Both the position numbers and the translations under genes were made by a program. A DNA stretch of 64,000 bases from Capra hircus (lineage: Eukaryota > Chordata > Mammalia > Artiodactyla > Bovidae), in NCBI RefSeq assembly GCF_001704415.2, contig NC_030811.1, positions 930,001-994,000 of the forward strand. The letters run 5' to 3'. Positions 56,476 to 64,000 of the stretch are shown one piece after another. Position 1 is the first letter of the stretch; the number at the start of each line of letters is the position of its first letter. The notes beneath the pieces are model-generated. The model did not search any database. It was not told the origin of the DNA and worked only from the letters and a program-made list of their open reading frames with translations.

Positions 56476-57489
56476 TGGCTGGGGGCTGGCCTGGGACAGC
56501 GACCCAGTCCCCCCACGAAGTACCCTGGAGCCTCTCGCTCCAAGCGTGTGCTCTGCGGTAAACCTCAGGAAAACAGCGGATGTGGGTCTTCTGGTTGTTG
56601 TGGAGACAGGTGGGAGGGGCCGTGGAGCCCCTCCTGCTGGGGCCTGGTGCGGGGGCGGCCGGGGGCACTTGCCTGCTTTGGCCATAGAACATGGAGTGAG
56701 GCGGGGGGGTGGCAGGGGAGCGGGACTCTTGGGGGGCCCAGCCTATTTCAAAGGTCAGGTCTCTGGGAAAGACAGCCTGGCCACAGAAAGCTCCGAGACT
56801 AACAACCCGGGTGCTCAGCAAGAGCAGGGATCCTTGAAGCCCCTGAGCAGGGATGCAGCTGGGACTCTGTTGCCAAACTGACCTAAAAGCCAGAGGGTCT
56901 TGGCTGAAAGGCTGTTGTAGGAAAGTGAATAAAGCCCCGGGGGCTGTGAGCTGGCCCCGGGGACAAGGAGCTGGGCCCGGGGGCCGGGAGCTGGGGCTGA
57001 TTTGAGACTCAGGTTTGGAGGGAGGAGAAAGTGGTGTCCATGGAGACTCAGGCCCTGAGCCCAGGTGGACCCCTGCGCGATTGGGGCCAGCCCTGCAGGC
57101 CACCGCGTCGGTCCACGTGAAGCCTGGCCTCAAAGCCACGCTCAGTGCCACCTGGCGTCTTCCGTGAAGACGGGCGGTGTTTCTCCACACATTGCCACAG
57201 AAGGACCCGCCATCAACACTGTCCCGGCCACCTACTTGCCTGGGCTGGGCGGGCAGTCGTCCTTGTAGGCTTTTCCCTCACCCAAAAAATACCAAAAAAC
57301 ACAAGCAGCAGGGGAAAACAAACACAGCCTCCACCCGCCTCAGGGTCGCGTCCGAGGAGGGTGTGAGCACAGCGGGTCTCAGCTCACGCCCCGCCCGCCA
57401 TGGCCCCCAGAAACGAGTCCCGTGAGGAGCCTGGGTTCCCCCAGGCACACAGCACTCAGACACGCAGGCTAGGGGCACTGTTTCTTGTT
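56476..57489. other. GC-rich unique DNA, no gene recognised
   Basis: A 244-codon minus frame (56456-57190) overlaps the minisatellite edge and has no domain. Confidence 0.5.
56935..57000 (+). repeat. 20-bp GC-rich tandem repeat, 3 copies
   Basis: GAGCTGG marks copies at 56948, 56968 and 56988, each preceded by a CCCCGGGG-type run. Confidence 0.85.
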
Positions 57490-58100
57490 AGGTTTTTATT
57501 GTTTTATTTTCAGAAGTAAAATTGGATGTTGGCTATTGTTCCATGATTTGCTTAAAACACGTAACAGCAAGCTATGGATATCTTTCCCAGGCAGAACCTA
57601 GAGGTACATTCTTTTTAAGAACAAAATAGTTAAAGACCCTCACTGCTGTGCCGTCTCCTATTTGTTTATTTGCTATTGCAGGCGATGCTGGGGTTACCAT
57701 TCTTGTACAAGTATATGCATTTATGCTATAATTTTTGTAAATCAGATTACAAGAAATGGGATTTTTTTGCTCATAGAGTATGTGCATTTTTATTGCCAGA
57801 TTACCCTCCAAAAGGGCTTTACCAATTTATACGTATAATAGAAGTATACGGGGGAAAGGTATTATCAAGCTTTTTAGCTTTTGCCAGTGCAATAGGCAAC
57901 TATGGCTCCGTTTTTATTTTATAATCGATACAAAGGTGAGCGTCCCATTCATGTCCTCTGCAGCTCACCTGGTCACCGTCTATGCTCGTTTTTTCTCACT
58001 GTTTTCTGTACTGGTTGGAAGGAGCCATTTATACGTTGGAAATATTAATCTTTTAAGATGCACGGATCTTTAAAAATGGCTTAGGTTTTGTGACAGTGGA
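57490..58100 (-). mobile_element. Old L1 fragment (L1M type)
   Basis: In order: ATCAGATTACAAGAAATGGG, GTATGTGCATTTTTATTGCC, AGATTACCCTCCAAAAGGGC, TACCAATTTATACG, AGGTATTATCAAGC, CCCATTCATGTCCTCTGC and CCATTTATACGTTGG. This is the complement of the L1M 3' region and overlaps in homology with 29370-29545. Many stops; non-coding. Confidence 0.8.
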
Positions 58101-58734
58101 ATATTTTGCAGTTAGTTTCTAATTGCTTTGCAGTTCGTTGTTTTTTTTAATGTGTGGATTTAAGCCATCCCTTTTTCTGGGTGGGATGTGGTAGGAATCT
58201 CACTGGATGTTCTTGCAGACGGATGTGTGTTGCTTGGATGGCGCCTCCGTTGCCCGGTGTGAAATGCTGCTTTCATCGCTAGGCTCCCAGGTGTCACCTG
58301 CTCTGCTTCCAGACGATCCGTTCCATTCCGATGCTGGTTCCCACGCCCGCACGATGCCTCCTCGGTGTTTGATGATGTATACAGCTGTTTATTCTCTGCC
58401 CCGGTTTCTTGGCCGCTCCTGGACGTTTACTCTTCTGGGACCTGAATCCCAGTGACCTTGAGAGCCAGGTCATCAAGTCACACTCAGCCCGGGAGACTCA
58501 CCTGGGCGGGGTTCTCATCACAAATGTGTGCAGATCACACGTTACTTTGTGATGACTGGCTCCTCACCTCTGAGAGCCTTGCCATCCAGAAGCGTAATTA
58601 ATTTCTCCGTTTCTGAAGGACTTGCTTCAAGTGTCTGGACGGCGCTGTGTCTCCTCCGCAGACACCCCGCCTCTGCGGTCGGCTGCGCCCGCGGCTGCCA
58701 CTGCTCCGAGGCCTTTCCGCGGCTCGGTCTCCCG
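58101..58734. other. Mixed unique DNA, no gene recognised
   Basis: GCGTAATTAATTTCTCCG near 58590 is AT-rich. Remaining sequence moves to GC-rich. A 298-codon minus frame (58542-59438) starts here and crosses a SINE. Confidence 0.45.
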
Positions 58735-58759
58735 CAGAGCAGAGCAGAGCAGAGCAGAG
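58735..58759 (+). repeat. (CAGAG)5 microsatellite
   Basis: Five exact pentanucleotide units. Confidence 0.97.
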
Positions 58760-58857
58760 AGGCTCTGGACTGCGCGTGCCCCCGCACGCCTGCCCTGCTG
58801 GCCCCCGTCAGCACTGGCGTGGTTGGCGGGGCCTTTGGGGCTCCCTGGTTGCACAGT

Positions 58858-58994
58858 GGGGCTGCCCTGGTGGCGCCGCGGTGGGGAGTCCCCTGGAAGC
58901 AGGAGGTGCGCAGGAGACGCGGGTTCCATCCCTGGGTCGGAAACATCCCCTGGAGGAGGAAATGGCCGCCCGCGCCAGCGTTCCTGCCTGGGCC
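58858..58994 (+). mobile_element. Bov-tA SINE fragment, GC-shifted
   Basis: GGGGCTGCCCTGGTGGCGC (head), GGGTTCCATCCCTGGGTCGG and CTGGAGGAGGAAATGGC are Bov-tA in order, truncated before the tail. Many usual A/T positions are G or C, for example GCCCGCGCCAGCGTTCC where other copies read ACCCRCTCCAGTATTCT. Confidence 0.85.
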
Positions 58995-61318
58995 GCAGTC
59001 TCCCCAGTCACTCCTTAGCCTCCGGTGTTCACGTGTCGCCACACGGCAGGGGCCCGACGCGTGAGTGGCCCGGTCCTGCTGGTCCCGTGCTCTCCGCTTC
59101 AGTCTGCCGTCCCAGAGTGTCCGGGTCCCGGATGCTGCCACCAGCGCGCCAGCCGTCCTGACGGCAGAAGGCAACCCAGATGGCACAGTCGCCGGGTCCA
59201 GCCTCCCTGGGCTGAGGCGGGGGCCGGAGAAGCAGACCCTCCTGCCTCGGCGCTGTCCGCCAGCCTCCCTCCCCCGCCGGTGGAGCCTGGGGCCGTGGGC
59301 TCGGGGGACTTTGCTGGTTCCTCTCCCAGGAGAGCAGCCACGGCTGGGGCTGTGGGCAGCTTGGCCGGCGGCCACTCCTGTCATCGTCAAGGGGCCATTT
59401 GGAGGTGATAAAATTAGTCCCGGGACATCTGACTTCATGATCTCACCGAAGAGGATCAGTTAGCCAGAAAATGGTGGGGTTTTCCCCCCCATCAAATGTA
59501 GGCATTATTAGAAAATCTGACCTAGAATTTCTATCACACTTGGCAGGTTCAGCAATTTCCCTAAATCCATGATTCCCACACACGTGCTGGCTCTTGCCGT
59601 GACTCCTCTGGGTGAGAAAGCTGGGGAAACAGGCGGGAGCGCAGCGGCCTCGCCTGACATGGGTCACCATCGGCTGTGCATCTCTGAGAAGGGAGGTAGT
59701 TCTCTTGCGAGTGAGGGCAGGCGCAGCAGCAGCCCCGGTGCGACTGTGTGCAGACACCTGACAGGCCCAGCAAGCCTTCGGCCTTGCCCTCCATCCGGAG
59801 GGGCCTGTGTCCCAGTGGCCGGGCTTCCTGCGTTGACACTGTGCTGGGGTATCTTCCTGGCTGCAGCTACTTGAGCTCAGTGGCGGGACCTTCAGAGCCT
59901 CAGCAGCTCCAGGACCAGGCCCGCTAGGCTCCTTTCTGAACCAGAGCCGGTTCTGGAGGACAGCGTGGATGGAGCCTTCATCCAGGCCGGGTGCTGGGAG
60001 GTTACAGCACCAGCCCGCCTCTGCGTCTCCTTTCTGCTCCTGCCTGAACTTGGTTTGCATTTGGAGACTGCGATGTGGCAGAGAGGAAGGGGCTCGGGGT
60101 GCCCACGGCGGTCCCGTCCCCGGGCCCATCGGAGAAACCTGGGCGCCTCCTGTGTCCACCGCCAGGTTGTTCCAGGTGCCAGGGTGTTCCCCTGCGCCTG
60201 GTCGTGCTCTGAGGGGGCCAGCATCAGCCCGGCAGGGCTCCCACCCCAGCGTCCCCGCACATCAGTGCCCCCCACGCCAGCCTCCGCGTGCTGGTGTCTG
60301 TGGGCCGTGGGTTGTGCCCTGCCGTCTCACCCAGCCTCGACCATCAGGCCCTCCTGGGGCTCCGGTCGTGGCCTCGTGGGCTGGAGCTGGGCCTGAGGGA
60401 GGGAGGTGCGTACCAGGGGCCGTGCCCGCTGACCACAGGGTCTGGAGCTGGACGCGGCCCTGCCCCGAGCCCAGACCGTGCCCCGCGACCTGCTGTCTGA
60501 GCCACTCACGTTCCCGCTCCCCCTCCTCGGGTGGTGGGGTTCTGGGTCCTGGCCCGCGCCCACCTCTGGGCACAGGGTTTGGCTCCCGGAGGAGAAGCAG
60601 CCCCTCACGTGGGGTCACTGCTGTCCCCAGAGCTCTCCCACCCTAGCAGAGCTTCCTTATTAAAGTTATATTGTCCTATTAAAAAACAAACAACAAGATG
60701 AAACCCAGCGGGCACCTGGGCGTGTATATCTTAGGCTCCGGGGAAGGAGAGGGTTCTCAGATGTCTGGACCTGCCCCACCCCAACCCCGGATCCCGGGGG
60801 CTGCTCACTCCCAGCCAGCCACAGGACGCCTCTCTCATCCACGACAGTGTGGAGGGTGCTCTTCGCCTCCAGAGGCGGGACCCCCCACAGAGGCACTGAG
60901 GCTCTGCGTCTGCCCGGGAAGGGCCCCCGCACACCTAGGACGTGCCTGGGGCAGGGAGGGAGGGATGGACGCGCCTGCAGCTCAGCCCGACGGCTGCTCC
61001 CTGCGAGCCTGAGTGCCCGGCTATCACCTCGAAGTTCATGAAAGGACCCAGCGGCACCAGCAGGGACCCCGGTGGGCTGCTGGATGGGGCAGCCCACACG
61101 TCAGGGGCTGGGTGTCCGGGAGGGACACCGCCTCCCCCAGTCCCATGCAGTGGGTGGCAGACGGCGGGCAGGACGCGGCAGCCACCTCAGCTCCTGGGGG
61201 GAGCGGACAGCCGTTCCCAGGGAAACCGGCGGCCCCTCCGGCCCTCAGGCTAGCCATCACCCCAGGGTGATGTTCCCCTTTAACAATGAGCATCAGGGCC
61301 CTTCTGGCCCGGGGACTA
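58995..61318. other. GC-rich unique DNA, no gene recognised
   Basis: Open frames up to 238 codons (59443-60159, minus) without domains. 60650-60700 is A-rich (CCTATTAAAAAACAAACAAC), possibly an old poly(A) end. No gene called. Confidence 0.5.
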
Positions 61319-61404
61319 GGGCAGGCACTAACCATGGGGGGGCACGCCGTCATGAGTGGGGGGCAGGCACTAACCATGGGTGGGGGGCGCCGTCATGAGT
61401 GGGG
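61319..61404 (+). repeat. 42-bp tandem duplication
   Basis: GCAGGCACTAACCATGGG begins copies at 61321 and 61363, and both end in CGCCGTCATGAGTGGGG. Confidence 0.93.
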
Positions 61405-61647
61405 TGCCTGTCAGGTGAGGGGCCCAGAGAACGTCGGAGCAGCCGCCCCAGCTGCCTGACCGCACACCTGCCCGTGCCCCGCGGCCCCTCTGAGAGACGC
61501 TTCTTTTCTCGCCTCCCCTTCTTGCTCTGGGCCTGGAGTCAGGATCAGATGTCAACAGATCCCAACAACCATCAGCCGAAAGCAAAACCTCCCAGTGTCG
61601 TCCAGGAACCGCAGGAAAGCTGGTCCAGGTGGGAAGCAGGGTGGAAG

Positions 61648-61755
61648 CCGCAGTCTGAGCCAAGGCCGCACGCGCGGTGTGAGCATCTGGCCACAGTGTG
61701 AGCATTGGGCCGCGGTCTGAGCCAAGGCCGCACGCGATGTGTGAGCGTCGAGCCG
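61648..61755 (+). repeat. 62-bp partial tandem duplication
   Basis: CCGC(A/G)GTCTGAGCCAAGG at 61648 and 61710 with GCCGCACGCG following in both. A GTGTGAGC word also recurs between them. Confidence 0.88.
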
Positions 61756-62559
61756 TGGAGCCGTCCTGCTTGTCCTGGAATCTCACTGAGGACAGTGACT
61801 CATCACGGATCAGGCCAGTCGGCTCTAGTGTGGACCTGGTGGATTCCGAAATCTGAATGACTGCAGTTCCTGCTCACAAGACTACTCTGTTACATGAACA
61901 CGGTGAGGCATTCAGAGTTGAAACACCCAGCTTGAAGGCACGTGGCCATCCTTCTCGTGGAGGGTGCTGGGAGGGTTTCCCGGGTCTTGTTGGGAGCTCC
62001 CGTCGCAGCTCGTCATAGCAACCTGTTCAGGGAACCACACGCTCCTGTGGCCCCGTTGCAGGCGGACAGCGCTGGGCGCAGAGCCGACCCTCAGGGCTGG
62101 AGTCGGCCGGTTCCCCAACCGGATGCCTCTTCTCTTTAAGGACAGGGGACGAGCCCCTGTCATCCACCCTCCTGATTCCTTGCTCTGCACCAGACGCTTG
62201 TGTGCTGGACGCTGAGGGGCAGTCGTGTGGTTATCACTGTCCAGAGCATCTTCGAGGGCACACACTGGTCTTCCTCCGGGAGGGACCCTGGAGCAGGCGG
62301 GCCTTGCACACACATGAATATGTAGCTGGTCTTGGCTGCATCGGTCAAGACAGCAGACAACAGCCCTGGGCGGGGCGGCCCCGGCAGACCCTCGCGTGGA
62401 TGACCGCGTTCCCGCAGAGCATGTGCTGCGGCCGTTTCCACTTCCTCCTGACTCACGCCGTCTTCCCCAGTGCAGGCTCCAGGCGCTCCCAGGGGTGCGT
62501 CCTGCGCTCAGCAGCTCACCAATGAGCCTACAAACCCCGCTCCCCTTGGGCATCATGAG
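61756..62559. other. Unique DNA, no gene recognised
   Basis: A 239-codon minus frame (61912-62631) has no domain and runs into the adjacent AT-rich island. No repeat seen. Confidence 0.5.
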
Positions 62560-62745
62560 CTGCTGGCCTCTGATGCACACGGCAGCCGAAGAACAACTTT
62601 GTCCCTTAAAAGCTACCATTAGGTGTGACATTGATCATTTTAATTAATAATAATTTCAGCAAAGCTGCTCTTCACTTATCACCCGGCCTCCCTCTGTTCT
62701 CAGCGGGCAAGAGGCGTGGTGACTATTAATAGCGTTTGCCTGAGG
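62560..62745. promoter_or_regulatory. Small candidate conserved non-coding element
   Basis: CTACCATTAGGTGTGAC, TGATCATTTTAATTAATAAT (TAATTAAT at 62641-62648), CTTATCACC and ACTATTAATAGCG lie in ~185 bases of repeat-free sequence. Inference only. Confidence 0.35.
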
Positions 62746-63319
62746 AGAGTTTCTGGGACCAGGGAACCCAGATGGGCCTGCTCCATCTGCCCCATGCCTC
62801 TCCTCTCACGGCAAAGCTCAGGAAGCAGACGCAGAGCCCAGACCCTGACTCAGCACCCGTGGCCACCGTGCTGGGTGGGGCCCAGAGTGACCAGAGCCGG
62901 GCCCCCCATCACCTGGGCACACACTCCTGCTCCCACCCCCAGGCCCTTCGCTGGGGGGGGTCAGAGAGACCACGTCAGGGGGCGTACCGGTGACCTTCAA
63001 GAGCCTCGCTTGAGACACACTGCTCATTTCTAGCAACCACAGAGAATTAGAGCAGCAGGTTAACGACCCACAGGCTGGTCCATCTCAGACGTGCATTCAG
63101 GCAGCCCAGTGGCTCGGACGGTGAGGTGAGGCAGTCATCTGCTGTAACCCAGGAAATACTGCGCATCAGGACCACTCGTGGCACCCTGTGGTCAGGACAT
63201 ATACCTGGCCAGCTTCCTGACCCCCAGCTCCTCCTGTTCAGCGTCAAGGGCTCATCTTTGGACCCTGAGACCCAGGAGCAGAGCTGGGAGCATGTGAGGG
63301 CTGTTGGAGGAGCAGGCTT
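62746..63319. other. GC-rich unique DNA, no gene recognised
   Basis: Nothing recognised. Confidence 0.5.
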
Positions 63320-63565
63320 CCGGACGGTCTCCCGCCCACCCCACCCACTGCCGGGCCTGGGGGAGCAGACCCCCGGGACAGTCTCCCGCCCACCCCACCC
63401 CGGGCCTGGGGGAGCAGACCCCCGGGACAGTCTCCTGCCCACCCCACCCACTGCCGGGCCTGGGGGAGCAGACCCCCGGGACAGTCTCCCGCCCACCCCA
63501 CCCACTGCCGGGCCTGGGGGAGCAGACCCCCGGGACAGTCTCCGGCCCACCCCACCCCGGCCTAT
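63320..63565 (+). repeat. Minisatellite, 54-bp unit, ~4.5 copies
   Basis: GTCTCCCGCCCACCCCACCC starts units at 63327, 63381, 63430, 63484 and 63538, giving spacings of 54, 49, 54 and 54. The 49-base unit lacks ACTGC. Units are almost identical. 54 is 18 codons, so open frames persist on both strands, but the 49-base unit shifts the frame, which argues against coding. Confidence 0.97.
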
Positions 63566-64000
63566 GGTAGTGAAGGCGGTCCTCATCGGGGTGTTCCCCC
63601 TGCCTGGTGGGAGGGGGATATGCCAGGGCACGTGGCAGAGGGTGAGGGGGTTATTCAGGCAGGCTCCCAAGGGCTGGTCCCCCTGGGCGGTCCAATGAGG
63701 ACCCGTGCTCCGTGCGGACACTAAGGCTGCCCCCGAGGGGCATGGACCCGCTGAATGCCCCGCAGGCCCTGGTCAGCAGGTGCCAGGCCCCAGGGCTCGA
63801 CTTCCTGCATCACCAATCCCCCGAGAACAGTATTCTGGCATTTTTGATGTAGCGTTGCCACCTAAACTCAAGAGGTGTCCTACTCAAGTTGGAGCCATGG
63901 TTATATTTAAGGCTGGCATCTGGTGACCGGGAAAAGTGTTCAACTCAAGTGCCATTTGCTTGAGGGGCCCCAGACCCCAGGGAGGGATCGTCCGAGGCCC
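63566..64000. other. Unique DNA to the window end
   Basis: GC-rich, then an AT-richer patch at about 63825-63960 (GCATTTTTGATGTAGCG). No gene recognised. Confidence 0.45.

Noticed and set aside
58542..59438. 298-codon minus-strand open frame
   Set aside because: It runs straight through a Bov-tA SINE and shows no domain.
60650..60700. Processed pseudogene poly(A) end
   Set aside because: A-rich run is short, and no TSD or upstream mRNA-like sequence could be identified.
63047..63721. 224- and 190-codon frames that look like repeat proteins
   Set aside because: Produced by the 54-bp minisatellite; the 49-bp unit shifts frame and there is no domain or flanking gene structure.

Overview
This is a stretch of ruminant nuclear DNA, from a bovid or other pecoran; the species cannot be fixed by eye. 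The evidence is eleven BovB (RTE-type) LINE fragments, six Bov-tA SINEs and two CHR-type tRNA-Glu SINEs on both strands. Older mammalian repeats (L1, MaLR-like LTRs) lie among them. I found no convincing host protein-coding gene, tRNA, rRNA, CRISPR array or bacterial-type operon. The only recognisable coding sequence is decayed retrotransposon ORF2. All other long open frames lie in GC-rich or tandemly repeated DNA and carry no recognisable domain.

Layout. 1-9070: GC-rich unique DNA, then a MaLR-like LTR, a Bov-tA and the largest BovB copy (6511-9070), which is itself split by a retrocopy with a perfect 15-bp target-site duplication. 9071-17900: an AT-rich block with a nested inverted repeat, a (GT)n tract, a 1-kb TG/CA satellite with a ~320-bp higher-order period (11901-12944), then GC-rich unique DNA. 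17908-24418: a BovB copy with a 5' inversion and a 12-bp target-site duplication, a Bov-tA, a minisatellite, and a CHR SINE split by another BovB. 25930-27200: AT-rich regulatory-looking islands. 27794-34882: a dense cluster of Bov-tA, BovB, L1 and CHR copies. 35800-48900: GC-rich unique DNA with AT-rich islands, minisatellites and one BovB. 48900-50680: an L1 3' half split by a BovB. 50681-64000: GC-rich DNA with AT-rich islands, an old L1 piece and minisatellites near 56.3, 61.3 and 63.4 kb.

Interpretation. High GC, many minisatellites, GC-shifted repeat copies and no genes suggest a distal (subtelomeric), highly recombining chromosome arm. The repeat-poor AT-rich islands rich in TAATTA-type motifs (about 9.5, 17.3, 22, 26, 26.9, 32.6, 36, 42.9, 44.4, 47.7, 52.4, 55.5 and 62.6 kb) resemble clusters of conserved non-coding elements in gene deserts beside developmental transcription-factor genes. 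That reading is inference and needs cross-species alignment. Repeat boundaries were set by eye against remembered family consensus and may be off by 10-30 bases, except where a target-site duplication fixes them.
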